NCBI RefSeq assembly: GCF_023517795.1
Contig: NZ_CP082928.1
Span: 682,001 to 746,000, forward strand
Source of the DNA: Pseudomonas fulva
GTDB taxonomy: Bacteria; Pseudomonadota; Gammaproteobacteria; Pseudomonadales; Pseudomonadaceae
Reading direction: 5' to 3'
Length of the DNA stretch: 64,000 nt
Shown: positions 8,476 to 18,104 of the stretch, piece after piece
Layout: each line of letters opens with the position of its first letter
How positions within the stretch are numbered: position 1 is the stretch's first letter
Translations under genes and position numbers: made by a program
The notes under the pieces: model-generated
Told to the model about the DNA's origin: nothing
Database searches by the model: none
What the model saw: only the letters and a program-made list of their open reading frames with translations

Positions 8476-11076
8476 ATGCTCAGCCGCCGCATCTGGCTGC
8501 GACTGTCCGTCACATTTGCCCTGCTGCTGATGCTGGTCGTCGCCGTTTATCTGGGTGGCCGCTACCTGTTGCAGCGCAGCGGCATCGAAACCCTCGACTG
8601 GCACGGCGCCTCGATCTCGGGCGCGGGCCTGCGAATCGATAGCCTGGCGCTACGCCAGCGCAGCGCTGCCGGCACCCTGGCGCTGCACGGCCATGACCTC
8701 GACCTGGCCTGGCGCGACTTCGCCTTCAGCCCGCCGTTCTGGCGGCATGTGGATATCGACCGTTTGTCGCTCGACTGGCAACCGGCACAGCAGGATGCCC
8801 CAAACGCCACGCCATCGACCGACCTTGATCCGCGGCAGTTGGCGGCGCCGCTGGCCCTGCTGCCACACAGCCTGACGATCACTGATGTCGAGGCCACCCT
8901 GCCCTGCGCCCGCGGACGATGCGTCGCCAGCGGCAGCCTGGCGCTGCAGCGCAGTGAAGATGAACGCATCGCCATGCGCGTGAACCTCGCTCAGCAGGCG
9001 CAGATCGTGAGCGCCGCGCTCGACCTCGAACCAGGCACTGACGCGCTCGACTTGCAGGTGACCCTGGCGGTGGACCAGCAGCCCCAGGCGAGCCTGACCA
9101 GCCGCCTGCAGCAGCACGGCGAGGGCCTGACCTGGACGGGCCGGCTCGAGGCCAGCGACCTGACCCAGGCCGCCGCAGTGCAGAACCTGCTGAGCGCCTG
9201 GGCACTGCCCGAAGGCAAGCAATGGCCGGCAGCCCCCGGCGCGGCCGGCCTCGAAGGCAGCTGGCAGCTCGACCTGCCACGCCGCCAGCTGGAGGTGAAC
9301 AACCTGCTGGCAGCCAGCGGCCGGTTCGATGTACGCGGCAACCTGCCAGAACCCTGGCCAGTGCCTGGCGTCGGCCTGCTGCAGGGGCGACTGGCCCTGG
9401 CGGCGCACAATCAAGGTCAGCAGTGGATCGCCAGCCGCGTCGAGGCCGATCTGCAGCTCAGCGAGCCCAACCCCGACTGGCTGACGGCGCTGCCGCCGGA
9501 ACTGCGCAGCGACTCCCTGCACGTGCAGGTGCAAGCGGATACGCCACTCACCAACCTGCGCCCAGAATTGGCCGAGCGCAGCCTGCCCTTGCAGGTGACG
9601 GCTGCACTGCGCGGCACCACGCGCCTGGATCTGCACGGCCGCGTCGCCGTCGCCAGTTCGGCGCCCTGGGCGCTGCAGTTCGCCGATACGCGCCTGACCA
9701 CGCGCACCGCCAGGGCGAACCAGGCCGGCTGGCAAGCCACCGAGCTGCGCAGCGAGCTGAATCTGGCCGGTTACGCTGACGCCAGCGCAATCGAACTGAG
9801 CCTTGCCCAGGGTTCGCAGTTGCAGGCCGCCAGCCTGAAAGGCGCCGCGCTGGCCGCGCAGAAGCTGCGGGCCGATCTTGGCGGCAGCGACCTCAGGCTG
9901 GCGCTGCAGGCGGGTGCCCTGCAGGGCTGGCAATTCACCGGCCCGCTGAACCTGAGCACCACGCGCCTGGAACAGGCCAACCTCAAGCCCCAGGGCTGGC
10001 GTTTGCAAGGCCAGCTGACCGCCGCCGATGGGGCCGGCACCCTGCAAGGCAAACTGGGCAACGACAGCGAACTGCAACTCGACCTCGATGCCGGCCTCGA
10101 TGCGCAGCAGAACCTGCAGCTCAGGGCCACCCTCGGCGAGCTGTTCCTGCGCTCCGGCAACCCCCTGGCCAAGACCCTGGGGCAATGGCCCGAGCTGCTC
10201 GAGCTCAACAGCGGCCGCCTGAATGCCAACGCCGACCTGACGCTGGCCTCCGGCAGCAGCGCAGCAGACCTCAACCTGAACCTGACCGGCGCGGGCCTGG
10301 GCGGCATCTATGACCGCACGGAACTCAGCGGCCTGGACACCCGAATGCAGTTCAAGCTGGCGCGCCAGCGTTTCGAGCTGTACATCCCGGAACTGAAAAT
10401 CCAGCAGGCCAACCCCGGCCTGCCGATCGGCCCCCTCGAAGCGCGAGTGCGTTACGGCGCGCCGCTGGCCACTGCCGCCAGGGGCCGGCTGGAGGTCAAC
10501 CTGGCGCGCAGCGCGCTGATGGGCGGCCAGGTCACCCTCACCCCAGGGCAATGGGACCTGGCCGCCGGTGATCAGCTGTTTCCCATCCAGATCCGCGGCC
10601 TGGAACTCCAGCAGCTGTTCGCCCTCTACCCCGCTGAAGGCCTGGCCGGCAGCGGCACCCTGGACGGCGACCTGCCGGTGCGCCTGGGCCAGAACGGCAT
10701 CGAGATCGATAACGGTCACGTCGCCGCCCGCCAGCCCGGCGGCTACCTGAAGTTCAGCTCCGAGAGGATCAAGGCCCTGGGCCGCAGCAACCCGGCGATG
10801 CAGCTGGTCACCCAGTCCCTGGAAGACTTCCGCTTCACCACCCTGAACAGCGCGGTCGACTATGATCAGCACGGCACGCTGACCCTGGGGATGCGCCTGG
10901 AAGGCCAGAACCCGGCCATCGAGAACGGCCGGCCGATTCACTTCAACATCAACCTGGAGGAAGACATCCCCAACCTGCTCGCCAGCCTGCAGCTGACCGA
11001 CCGGGTCAACGACATCATCACGCGGCGCGTGCAGCAGCGAATGCTGCAGCGCAACACCGCCCCCAAGGAGCCTTGA
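8476..11076 (+). CDS. ydbH: YdbH-family intermembrane (AsmA/TamB-like) transport protein
   Basis: An 866-aa protein with one N-terminal membrane anchor (residues about 9-31) followed by an entirely periplasmic region rich in alternating hydrophobic/polar beta-strands. The C-terminal dicarboxylate-region segment FPIQIRGLELQQLFALYPAEGLAGSGTLDGDLPV is the recognisable YdbH hallmark. In E. coli YdbH is an inner-membrane AsmA-like protein that forms an intermembrane bridge with the outer-membrane lipoprotein YnbE to move phospholipids outward. Here ynbE and ydbL follow at 14-bp and 10-bp gaps, reproducing the E. coli operon. The ATG at 8476 begins with the basic/hydrophobic anchor. Confidence 0.93.
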   Translation: MLSRRIWLRLSVTFALLLMLVVAVYLGGRYLLQRSGIETLDWHGASISGAGLRIDSLALRQRSAAGTLALHGHDLDLAWRDFAFSPPFWRHVDIDRLSLDWQPAQQDAPNATPSTDLDPRQLAAPLALLPHSLTITDVEATLPCARGRCVASGSLALQRSEDERIAMRVNLAQQAQIVSAALDLEPGTDALDLQVTLAVDQQPQASLTSRLQQHGEGLTWTGRLEASDLTQAAAVQNLLSAWALPEGKQWPAAPGAAGLEGSWQLDLPRRQLEVNNLLAASGRFDVRGNLPEPWPVPGVGLLQGRLALAAHNQGQQWIASRVEADLQLSEPNPDWLTALPPELRSDSLHVQVQADTPLTNLRPELAERSLPLQVTAALRGTTRLDLHGRVAVASSAPWALQFADTRLTTRTARANQAGWQATELRSELNLAGYADASAIELSLAQGSQLQAASLKGAALAAQKLRADLGGSDLRLALQAGALQGWQFTGPLNLSTTRLEQANLKPQGWRLQGQLTAADGAGTLQGKLGNDSELQLDLDAGLDAQQNLQLRATLGELFLRSGNPLAKTLGQWPELLELNSGRLNANADLTLASGSSAADLNLNLTGAGLGGIYDRTELSGLDTRMQFKLARQRFELYIPELKIQQANPGLPIGPLEARVRYGAPLATAARGRLEVNLARSALMGGQVTLTPGQWDLAAGDQLFPIQIRGLELQQLFALYPAEGLAGSGTLDGDLPVRLGQNGIEIDNGHVAARQPGGYLKFSSERIKALGRSNPAMQLVTQSLEDFRFTTLNSAVDYDQHGTLTLGMRLEGQNPAIENGRPIHFNINLEEDIPNLLASLQLTDRVNDIITRRVQQRMLQRNTAPKEP

Positions 11077-11090
11077 CGAGGAGAAGCGCC

Positions 11091-11282
11091 ATGCGCTTGC
11101 GTAGTTGCATCACCGCCCTGCTGCTGGGGCTGCTGACCACAGCCTGTACCCCGACGGTACAACTGGCGATGCCCAACGAGCCGATCAACATCAACCTGAA
11201 TGTGAAGATCGAGCACGAGATCTATATCAAGGTGGATAAGGCGCTGGACGACGTGTTCAGTGAATCCAGCGGACTGTTCTGA
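11091..11282 (+). CDS. ynbE: YnbE-family outer-membrane lipoprotein
   Basis: A 63-aa lipoprotein precursor: a short basic start, a hydrophobic stretch and the lipobox LTTAC (Cys19). The mature part is the conserved YnbE core PNEPININLNVKIEHEI, a single amphipathic beta-strand region followed by VDKALDDVFSESSGLF. YnbE monomers are known to stack at the outer membrane and receive the C-terminus of YdbH. The start at 11091 is preceded by GAGGAG at optimal spacing; the open frame 18 bp upstream lacks one. Confidence 0.93.
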   Translation: MRLRSCITALLLGLLTTACTPTVQLAMPNEPININLNVKIEHEIYIKVDKALDDVFSESSGLF

Positions 11283-11292
11283 GGAGCCACGC

Positions 11293-11637
11293 ATGAACCT
11301 GATCAAACCCTTCGCCGGCCTGCTGCTGTTGTTCAGCCTGAGCCTGCCGGCCCATGCCATCAGCCTCAACGAGGCGATGTCCGCCCTGGGCGACGCCAAG
11401 GCCAGCGGCCAGCTCGGCGAAATGCCCAATGGCTACCTGGGCGTGGTCAAAGCCGGCGGCCAGGCCGACGAGATCGCCAAGCTGATCAACGCCGCGCGCC
11501 GCGCCGAGTACCAGAAGCTCGCCCAGCAGAACGGCATCCAGCTCAGCGACGTGGAAACCATCGCTGGCCAGAAGGCCATCGACAAGACCCCGGCGGGCCA
11601 GTACATCCAGCAGCAGGGTCAGTGGCGCCGCAAGTAA
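11293..11637 (+). CDS. ydbL: YdbL-family periplasmic protein
   Basis: A 114-aa precursor with a clear Sec signal peptide ending at ...SLPAHA. The mature DUF1318/YdbL domain includes GYLGVVKAG, the IAKLINAARRAEYQKLAQQNG helix and the final VETIAGQKAIDKTPAGQYI. YdbL modulates YdbH-YnbE complex assembly in E. coli. The start is at 11293, after GAGGAG; the gene is the last of the ydbH-ynbE-ydbL operon. Confidence 0.92.
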   Translation: MNLIKPFAGLLLLFSLSLPAHAISLNEAMSALGDAKASGQLGEMPNGYLGVVKAGGQADEIAKLINAARRAEYQKLAQQNGIQLSDVETIAGQKAIDKTPAGQYIQQQGQWRRK

Positions 11638-11646
11638 CCGTACAGA

Positions 11647-11670
11647 GCGCTCGCCGCCTACTGCGAGCGC
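11647..11670 (+). terminator. Weak hairpin after ydbL
   Basis: GCGCTCGC and GCGAGCGC (8-bp arms, 8-nt loop) lie 10 bp after the ydbL stop and are followed by CTTCTC rather than a clean T-run. A termination role is likely from position but not strong by sequence. Confidence 0.45.
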
Positions 11671-11779
11671 CTTCTCAATTCCCAGCAGAACATCCCGCAG
11701 CCCGCGCCAGCTCTGCCCTGCAGCGGAACTCGGCTACCGGCGCCCAGTCTCACCTCCAGCTATCGCCACTGATCAATGG

Positions 11780-12022
11780 ATGACCGAGATGAGCCTTATC
11801 GACTGCCCCGAGTGCCAACACCGCATTTCCGACAAGGCTTATGCCTGCCCACAATGTGGCAACCCGATGAAGCCGCAGCCCGGCAATCGCTGGCTGACCG
11901 AGAAGAACGTCGGTCAAGTGGCCGGCGCCACCACCGCCTGGCTCACGGCACCCTGGATCGCCCGCCTGGTGTTTGGCGTGGTGGCGATGATCTGTATCAC
12001 CGTGATCATCGTCGCCGGCTGA
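11780..12022 (+). CDS. Small zinc-ribbon membrane protein
   Basis: 80 aa, or 77 if the ATG at 11789 is used; the second has a GAG just upstream. Two CxxC knuckles (CPEC at about residue 9 and CPQC at about 24) make a one-zinc ribbon, followed by a linker and one C-terminal transmembrane helix (about 55-78). Proteins with this design are common and mostly uncharacterised; the ribbon would face the cytoplasm if the helix is a C-in anchor. No partner is evident; it sits alone between ydbL and the LysE gene. Confidence 0.75.
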   Translation: MTEMSLIDCPECQHRISDKAYACPQCGNPMKPQPGNRWLTEKNVGQVAGATTAWLTAPWIARLVFGVVAMICITVIIVAG

Positions 12023-12150
12023 ACCTCGTTCAGGGGCGGCGCAGCAGCCGCGCCGCGTCCTTGGCGCCCTGCCCTCACCCACCTGACGATTTTCTTCAAT
12101 ACGGCACGAGTAGCGCGACGCCAGACTGGCGGCATCTTTCTCGACAAGCG

Positions 12151-12783
12151 ATGCCCGCCATGCAGCAGTTCTTGATCATTGCCGCCGCCCACTTCCTGGC
12201 GCTGATGTCTCCCGGCCCGGATTTCTTTCTGGTCGCCCGCACCTCCCTGGCAGCGGGCTGGCGGGTCGCCAGCGGTGCCTGCCTGGGCATTGCCGTGGCC
12301 AATGGGGTGTTCATCGTCGCGGCGTTCAGCGGCGTGTCGGTGCTGCAGCAGGGCAGCGCGCCCTTCATCACCCTGCAACTGGTCGGCTGCCTGTACCTGC
12401 TGTACCTGGGCGTGCTGTTCATTCGTCATGCCGGCAGCAGCCTGCTGCAGGCCCCCGGCGAGGCGCCGCCCGGCGGGCGTACTTCCTGGCTGCAGGCGGC
12501 CGGCATGGGGTTTCTGTCCGGCCTCCTCAACCCGAAGAACGCGCTGTTCTATGTCAGCCTGGCGAGCATGCTGGGGGCCCAGAGCAGTGCCGCCTGGAAG
12601 ACGTTCTATGGCCTGTGGATGTTTGCCGTGGTGCTCGGCTGGGACCTGCTGGTGGCCCTGGCCATCGGCAATGGCCGCCTGCTGCGCCGCTTCCAGCGCG
12701 CCCTGCCGCTGCTCGAGCGGCTCTCGGGCCTGGTGCTGATCGCCCTGGCGCTGGGCATGCTGGTGATGCTGCCCAGGGCATGA
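12151..12783 (+). CDS. LysE-family translocator (amino-acid exporter)
   Basis: A 210-aa, six-helix inner-membrane protein of the LysE/RhtB family. The defining MSPGPDFFLVARTSLAAGWR signature is present at residues about 18-37, followed by the G-rich second helix and LLNPKNALFYVSL, which is typical of RhtB members. The family exports amino acids or related metabolites using the proton motive force; the substrate is not predictable. An alternative start at 12160 is equally plausible, as neither has a good ribosome site. A longer open frame upstream overlaps the zinc-ribbon gene and has no family sequence. Confidence 0.88.
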   Translation: MPAMQQFLIIAAAHFLALMSPGPDFFLVARTSLAAGWRVASGACLGIAVANGVFIVAAFSGVSVLQQGSAPFITLQLVGCLYLLYLGVLFIRHAGSSLLQAPGEAPPGGRTSWLQAAGMGFLSGLLNPKNALFYVSLASMLGAQSSAAWKTFYGLWMFAVVLGWDLLVALAIGNGRLLRRFQRALPLLERLSGLVLIALALGMLVMLPRA

Positions 12784-12795
12784 GGCGGCCGGCTA

Positions 12796-14418
12796 TCAGC
12801 CTCTCAACCGAGCCGCCAGTGTCGACAGGTCGCCGGACAGCCCCTGCAGGGCGCGGCTCGCCGATTCGCTGCGCTGCAGGTCGGCTTCATTGCTTTGCGC
12901 GATGGACACGATCTCGGCCAGGTTGCGGGCGATGTCCTCGGCCACCGAGGTCTGTTCCTCGGCCGCCGTGGCGATCTGCCGGTTCATGTCGCGGATGGCT
13001 TCCACCGCCTGGGTGATGCTGTGCAGGCGCTCACCGGCGACCCCGACCTGGGCCCTGCCGGCCGCGCTCTGCTGGGCCCCTGCAGCAATCGCGACGCTGG
13101 CCTGCTTGGAGGCGCCTTGCACATTGGCGATCAACTGGTGAATCTCGCTGATCGAGCTGGCGGTGCGCGACGACAGGTTACGCACCTCGTCGGCCACCAC
13201 CGCGAAGCCGCGGCCGGCCTCACCGGCGCGCGCGGCCTCGATGGCAGCGTTGAGGGCCAGCAGGTTGGTCTGGTCGGCAATGCCGCGGATCACTTCCAGC
13301 ACGCCGCCGATGCGCTCGCTGTCGCTGTCGAGCCGGGCGATCACCTCGGCGGTGCGGCTGATCTCGCCATGCAGCTGCTCGATGGTGGCGATGGTACTGG
13401 CCATGGTGGTTTCACCCTCCTGGGCCGCCTGGTCGGCCTGGTCCGCGGCGCGCGCTGCACTGGCGGCATGGCGCGCCACCTCCTCTGCCGTGGCGCTCAT
13501 CTCGTGCATGGCGGTGGCGACCTGGTCGGTGCGGGTGAACTGGTCGCGAATGCCCTGGCCGATATGCCCGGCCACGCTGCTCAGCGCTTGCGTGGCGGCG
13601 TCCAGCTCACCGGTGCCGCGGCGCAGTTGCTGGGACAGCGCCTGCATGAACTCGCGCAGGCGATTGGCGGCCTCGGCCATCTGCCCGACCTCGTCTTCAC
13701 GACCTTCGCTCAGGCGCTCGCCGAACTGCCCGCGGCTGAGCAGTTCGAGCTGCCCGGTGGCCTGCAGCAGCGGCGTGGTAATGCGGCGGTTGACCAGCCA
13801 GGCGCTGAACAGCGCCAGCAGCACGCCGAGCCCGAGCATCGCCAGGCTGCCGAACAACACGCTGCGCTGGGCGTTTTCACTCAGTTGCCTGGCGCTGGCC
13901 TGGCTGCGCGCATGCAACTCGTCGACCAGTAACGACAACTGCTCGGTGGTGGCCCGGTCGATACCCTTGACCGCGGCATCGCCGGCCTGGGCAGAAAACC
14001 CTGCGGCGGCAAAGGCCTGGAAGCCACGGCGATAGGCCTGGCCCATCTCGGCGTGGGCAGCGCGCAACTCGCTCAGCCGCTGGCGCAGCTCGGCGTTGTC
14101 TGCACTATCGATCAACGTGCCGATCTGGGTCTGCACCCGCTGCTCTTCCTCCTGAAACTGCTGCCAGTAACGGTTGCGTTGCGCTTCGTCAGCACCGCGC
14201 AGGAGCACGTTCTTCCATTCCTGGACCTGGATCTTGAAGGCCAGGTTGGCGCCGTCCACCTGGCGTGCTTCTTCCAGCGGGCCGCTGAGCAGCGCCCCAT
14301 AGCCATCCAACTGGCGCGACAACAACGCAAAGCCGGCCAGCGCAATCAGCAACATCAACACCAGGCCACCGCCAATCAGCAACACCAACTGGGCACGCAG
14401 CGAACGACCAAAGCTCAT
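12796..14418 (-). CDS. Methyl-accepting chemotaxis protein
   Basis: 540 aa: TM1 at about 10-32, a helical periplasmic domain of about 155 residues, TM2 at about 188-210, a HAMP domain with [28 protein letters not shown], then a long signalling coiled coil with the tip [20 protein letters not shown] and [12 protein letters not shown]. The ligand domain is predicted four-helix bundle with a conserved-looking [10 protein letters not shown] segment. The hairpin tip is intact for CheA/CheW coupling. There is no C-terminal CheR pentapeptide. The periplasmic ligand cannot be deduced. It stands alone, convergent with lysE. Confidence 0.93.
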   Translation of the reverse strand: MSFGRSLRAQLVLLIGGGLVLMLLIALAGFALLSRQLDGYGALLSGPLEEARQVDGANLAFKIQVQEWKNVLLRGADEAQRNRYWQQFQEEEQRVQTQIGTLIDSADNAELRQRLSELRAAHAEMGQAYRRGFQAFAAAGFSAQAGDAAVKGIDRATTEQLSLLVDELHARSQASARQLSENAQRSVLFGSLAMLGLGVLLALFSAWLVNRRITTPLLQATGQLELLSRGQFGERLSEGREDEVGQMAEAANRLREFMQALSQQLRRGTGELDAATQALSSVAGHIGQGIRDQFTRTDQVATAMHEMSATAEEVARHAASAARAADQADQAAQEGETTMASTIATIEQLHGEISRTAEVIARLDSDSERIGGVLEVIRGIADQTNLLALNAAIEAARAGEAGRGFAVVADEVRNLSSRTASSISEIHQLIANVQGASKQASVAIAAGAQQSAAGRAQVGVAGERLHSITQAVEAIRDMNRQIATAAEEQTSVAEDIARNLAEIVSIAQSNEADLQRSESASRALQGLSGDLSTLAARLRG

Positions 14419-14611
14419 GGAAATCTCGAACGGGAGGGAGGTGCGGCGATCTTATGAAGATTGCATGACAGATATGTTGCAGCGAGATAACCAGCCGGCA
14501 GTGAGGCCAGCCGCTGGCACAGGCAATCAAGGCCGGTAATCCGCACGGGCAGGCGAATGCAAAGCGACAGGCCGCGTTTCCACCGCCTGAGGCTGTTCCG
14601 GCGCGGATGCC

Positions 14612-15337
14612 TCAGGGCCTGGTCTTGAACACCCCGCTGAGCACGAACGCATAGCGCTCAGGCCGGATGAAGAAGGTGGTGCGGTCGCAGCAGGTGTTGT
14701 CCTCGAACCAGGAGGTGCGCTCCATCACCAGCAGCGCCGTACCGCGCTTGACGTCCAGGTGCCTGGCCAGCATGGCATCGGCCTCACGGGCGCGAATGGC
14801 CATGTCTGCCCGTACCACCGGGCGTCCGGTTACTCGCTCGAATACCGAATAGAGCGGCACCGATTCCATCTGTTGCCAATCCACCTCGGCCAGGTCACCA
14901 ACCAGGTGGCTGACCGCAAAGGCAATGGGCTCCTCATCGACGAAGTGCAGGCGCTCGACGCTGACGCACTTACCCGAGAACAACCCATTCAGCTCCGCTG
15001 GCACTGCCTCCATGCGATGGCCGAGCAACCGCATGCTCGGCTTGAGGCCTTGCAGAAGTAGCGATTCGTGAAAGCTGCGCAGTGCATCCAGGTCATGGCG
15101 CACCTGCTGCGCGGCTACGTAGGTGCCCTTGCCCTGCTTACGCTCCACCACGCCATCGTCGCCCAGCTTGCCCAGCGCCAGGCGGATGGTCACCCGGCTG
15201 ACGGCGAAGCGCGCCACCAGCTCCGCCTCCGAGGGCAGCTTGCCTGTAGGCCCGAAGGCACCCTGCTGAATCTCCTGCAGCAACTGCTGGGCAATCTGTT
15301 CGTAGAGGGAGGTCGAGCTTTCACGTTGAAGGGTCAC
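14612..15337 (-). CDS. GntR/HutC-family regulator with UTRA domain
   Basis: 241 aa. The N-terminal winged helix (residues about 8-75) has the GntR signature KLPSEAELVARFAVSRVTIRLALGKL and ERKQGKGTYVA. Residues about 95-235 form a UTRA effector-binding domain (SMRLLGHRM..., HLVGDLAEVDWQQMESVPLYSVFER, ending ERYAFVLSGVF). UTRA regulators sense small metabolites and usually repress a neighbouring uptake or catabolic operon. It is divergent from the ABC/PHP operon, with a strong palindrome in the shared 136-bp region, so it is the probable repressor of that operon. Confidence 0.9.
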   Translation of the reverse strand: MTLQRESSTSLYEQIAQQLLQEIQQGAFGPTGKLPSEAELVARFAVSRVTIRLALGKLGDDGVVERKQGKGTYVAAQQVRHDLDALRSFHESLLLQGLKPSMRLLGHRMEAVPAELNGLFSGKCVSVERLHFVDEEPIAFAVSHLVGDLAEVDWQQMESVPLYSVFERVTGRPVVRADMAIRAREADAMLARHLDVKRGTALLVMERTSWFEDNTCCDRTTFFIRPERYAFVLSGVFKTRP

Positions 15338-15414
15338 GGGGCGGTTCCATGTCAGCGAAGCCAGGGTGATGGCGTCTTGCTTCTAAGGTTATGAATTTTC
15401 AATATTGGGACAAC

Positions 15415-15438
15415 TTGTATTAATACGTATTATACCAA
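15415..15438. promoter_or_regulatory. Palindromic operator between GntR gene and ABC operon
   Basis: A perfect 12-bp palindrome TAATACGTATTA (15421-15432) is extended by flanking TTG...CAA, giving a 24-bp imperfect inverted repeat with 18 symmetric positions. It lies in the divergent region 35 bp before the ABC ATPase start. Size and symmetry fit a HutC-type dimer site; it is assigned to the adjacent regulator by inference. Confidence 0.7.
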
Positions 15439-15473
15439 CCACATACATTGTAAATGACCTGACGCCACTTGCC

Positions 15474-16295
15474 ATGCCTGATACCGCCACCGCCGTTACT
15501 CCGCACACCGATGCCCTCAGCGTTCAGGACGTGGATTTCACCTATGCCAACGGACACACCGTATTTCGCGGCTTCAGCCTGAGTGCCAGGGCCGGTGAGT
15601 TCGTCGCGATTCTTGGCCCCTCCGGTTGCGGCAAGACCACCCTGCTCAATCTGCTCTCCGGTTTCCAGCGGCCACAGTCCGGCCAGGTGCTGGTCAATGG
15701 CGCGCCAACGCGCCCGGAGCTGCCCGAGTTGGGCTATGTGTTCCAGAGCCCGCAGCTGTTTCCCTGGCTCAACGCCCTGGAAAACGTGCGTTTCGGCTTG
15801 CGTGTCGAAGGCCGCCTAGATGAGACGGAGCAGCGCCAGCAGGCGCTGCGCTACCTGCGCCTGGTCGGCCTGGAGAGCGCCGCCGAACGCCTGCCACGAC
15901 AGCTTTCCGGTGGCATGCAACAGCGCGTGTCTCTGGCCCGCGCCCTGGCCCTGGAGCCCGACGTGCTGCTGATGGACGAGCCCTTCGCGGCGCTGGATGC
16001 GATCAGCCGCGCCAGCATGAACGAGGAGACCCTGCGCCTGTGGGCCGAGCTGGGCCAGACCGTGCTGTTCATCACCCACGACATCGACGAAGCGGTGTTT
16101 CTCGCCGACCGCGTGGTGGTGCTGAACATCGCGCCCGGAGGCATCCACAGCGAGCTGGCCATCGACCTGCCGCGCCCGCGCAACAACTTGGAAACCCGCC
16201 GCCTGTCGGCCTTCCTCGATTACCGCAACGAACTGATGCAGCGCATCGCCGAGGTCATGGCGCGCTCGCCGTTCGCACTCGACTCCACCACCTGA
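15474..16295 (+). CDS. ABC transporter ATP-binding protein (nitrate/sulfonate/taurine type)
   Basis: 273 aa starting at MPDTATAV (15474); the open frame further upstream runs through the operator region and is not coding. Walker A GPSGCGKTT, Q-loop FQSPQLFPWL, signature LSGGMQQR, Walker B VLLMDEPF, D-loop and H-switch ITHDIDEAV are all intact. The ELPELGYVFQ and IDLPRPRN segments place it with the SsuB/TauB/NrtD branch. It energises import of the substrate bound by the protein encoded 13 bp downstream. Confidence 0.93.
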   Translation: MPDTATAVTPHTDALSVQDVDFTYANGHTVFRGFSLSARAGEFVAILGPSGCGKTTLLNLLSGFQRPQSGQVLVNGAPTRPELPELGYVFQSPQLFPWLNALENVRFGLRVEGRLDETEQRQQALRYLRLVGLESAAERLPRQLSGGMQQRVSLARALALEPDVLLMDEPFAALDAISRASMNEETLRLWAELGQTVLFITHDIDEAVFLADRVVVLNIAPGGIHSELAIDLPRPRNNLETRRLSAFLDYRNELMQRIAEVMARSPFALDSTT

Positions 16296-16308
16296 CAACG
16301 AGCCTCAC

Positions 16309-17298
16309 ATGATCAAGAAACTGCTTGTGCCTGTTGCCCTGGCGGCAACCTCCTGGCTGGGTGCCGCCGACGCGGCGCAACCGCTGCGCATCGGTTACGT
16401 GTTCGCCATGGCCAATGCCCCGGTGCTGATCGCCGAGAAACAGGGCTACTACCAGGACGAAGGCCTCGACGTGGACATCAAGGCCCTCGGCGATGGCCCG
16501 GTGATTCAGCAGGCACTGGCTGCCCACGAGCTGGACGTGGCCTATGTCGGCACGCCGCCGGTGTACCAGTGGTACGCACGCGGCCTGCAGAGCGTGATCC
16601 TGGCCAAGGTCAACTACGGCCAGGCCGCGGTACTGGCCGGCAGCCAGACCGATATCCATACACTGGATGACCTCAAGGGCCACAAGCTGGCCGGGGTGAA
16701 GAAAGGCAGCGGCATGGACGTGCTGCTGCGCGGTTACGTGCTCAAGGAGCACGCCGGCCTCGACCCGGACACGGACCTGGACATCATCGACCTGCCACCC
16801 GGCAACATGAACGCGGCGCTGGATCGCGGCATCGTCGACGCCGCCTTCTCCTGGGAGCCCTTCGTCAGCCAGGCGCTGCTGCGTGGCTCGGCGCGTCTGC
16901 TGCTGGACGTCAACCAGGCTCTGCCGCAATACCCCTGGTACGTGGTGATCGGCCTGCCGAAGACCCTGCAGGAACGCCCGGACGATGTGGTCAAGCTGCT
17001 GCGCGCCCATCGTCGCGCCATCGATTTTCTCAACGAACAACCGGAGCAAGCCAACAGAATCATCGCCGAAGCCTTCAAGCTGGAAACCATCCAGCGCCCC
17101 GACGGCAGCCAGGCCAGCGGCGAACAGATCGTCGCCGAAGCACGCAAGCGCCTGGGCTGGTCTGCCGAACTCAAGGAGCAGGATCTGCAGTTCATCCAGC
17201 GCCTGATGGATTACTCCAATTCGCTGAAATTCATGGACACCAAGGTGCCCCTGAACGACCTGGTCGACACCTCCTACCTGCAGAAAGCCGCGCGCTGA
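16309..17298 (+). CDS. ABC transporter periplasmic substrate-binding protein (SsuA/NMT1-like)
   Basis: 329 aa with a Sec signal peptide ending around GAADA (residues about 18-22). The mature protein has the SsuA/TauA/ThiY fold: LRIGYVFAMANAPVLIAEKQGYYQDEGLDVDIK, DVAYVGTPPVYQWYARG and the LKGHKLAGVKKGSGMDVLLRGYV hinge. This group binds alkanesulfonates, taurine, nitrate or pyrimidine precursors. The ligand is not readable from sequence. Its operon partner, a PHP-domain protein, hints at an organophosphorus or ester substrate (inference). Confidence 0.9.
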   Translation: MIKKLLVPVALAATSWLGAADAAQPLRIGYVFAMANAPVLIAEKQGYYQDEGLDVDIKALGDGPVIQQALAAHELDVAYVGTPPVYQWYARGLQSVILAKVNYGQAAVLAGSQTDIHTLDDLKGHKLAGVKKGSGMDVLLRGYVLKEHAGLDPDTDLDIIDLPPGNMNAALDRGIVDAAFSWEPFVSQALLRGSARLLLDVNQALPQYPWYVVIGLPKTLQERPDDVVKLLRAHRRAIDFLNEQPEQANRIIAEAFKLETIQRPDGSQASGEQIVAEARKRLGWSAELKEQDLQFIQRLMDYSNSLKFMDTKVPLNDLVDTSYLQKAAR

Positions 17299-17302
17299 GT
17301 CG

Positions 17303-18055
17303 ATGATGAGATTGCCAACACCCAACTGGGGTTGGGCCTCGCTGCCCTTCCTGCTGCTGGTCTGGATCGCCCTCGCCAGCCGCTTCCCCAGCTACGTACT
17401 GCCACAGCCCTGGGTGGTCGCGGCCGAAGCCCTGCGCTGGCTCGAGGACGGCTCGCTGTGGAAGCAGTTCAGGGCCAGCGCCCTGGAAGAGCTGGCTGGC
17501 TTCACCAGCGCCGTGCTGGTGGCCGTGCTGCTCGGCACCGCGGCCGGCATGTCGCGGCGCTTTCGCGACTTCATCGCACCACTCAACAGCCTGTTCATGG
17601 CCATCCCGCCGATTGCCTGGGCACCGCTGATCCTGATCGTCTTCGGCTTCGGCTTCTTCTCCATCGTGCTGGTGATCTTCATCGCCGCGGTGTTTCCCAT
17701 GGCGGTGGCCATTCAGGAAGGCGTGCTGGGCATTCGTGATGGCGAAGTACGTGCCGCGCGAACCCTGGGCGCCAACCGCCGGCAGTTGCTCTGGTATGTC
17801 TACCTGCCGGCGTCCCTGCCGTTTCTCACCGCCGCCCTGCGCATTGGCTTCAGCCAGGGCTGGCGGGCGCTGGTAGCTGCAGAAATGATCGGCGCCTCCC
17901 AGGGCATCGGCTGGATGGTCTCCATGGGCGGGCAAATCGGCAACGCCAGCCAGGTGCTGCTCGGCATCGCCATCATCGGCCTGCTCGCCTGGCTCATGGA
18001 AAGCCTGGTGTTCCGCCGCATCGAGCGTCACTACCAATCCTGGCGCGCGGCCTGA
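17303..18055 (+). CDS. ABC transporter permease (SsuC/TauC-like)
   Basis: 250 aa with six predicted membrane helices and the binding-protein-dependent permease EAA motif (EVRAARTLGANRRQLLWYVYLPASLP) near residues 145-170, which contacts the ATPase. It starts 4 bp after the binding-protein stop. A second possible Met lies one codon downstream. The three genes form a complete importer with one binding protein, a permease homodimer and an ATPase homodimer. Confidence 0.92.
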   Translation: MMRLPTPNWGWASLPFLLLVWIALASRFPSYVLPQPWVVAAEALRWLEDGSLWKQFRASALEELAGFTSAVLVAVLLGTAAGMSRRFRDFIAPLNSLFMAIPPIAWAPLILIVFGFGFFSIVLVIFIAAVFPMAVAIQEGVLGIRDGEVRAARTLGANRRQLLWYVYLPASLPFLTAALRIGFSQGWRALVAAEMIGASQGIGWMVSMGGQIGNASQVLLGIAIIGLLAWLMESLVFRRIERHYQSWRAA

Positions 18056-18104
18056 GCGGCGTGCCCCTTCACTTTCTTCAGCTTGCCATGCATGAGGTAG
18101 CACC

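Noticed and set aside
8650..10941. 763-codon open frame opposite ydbH
   Set aside because: Low-complexity Gln/Gly/Ala sequence and no ribosome site; ydbH is clearly the real gene.
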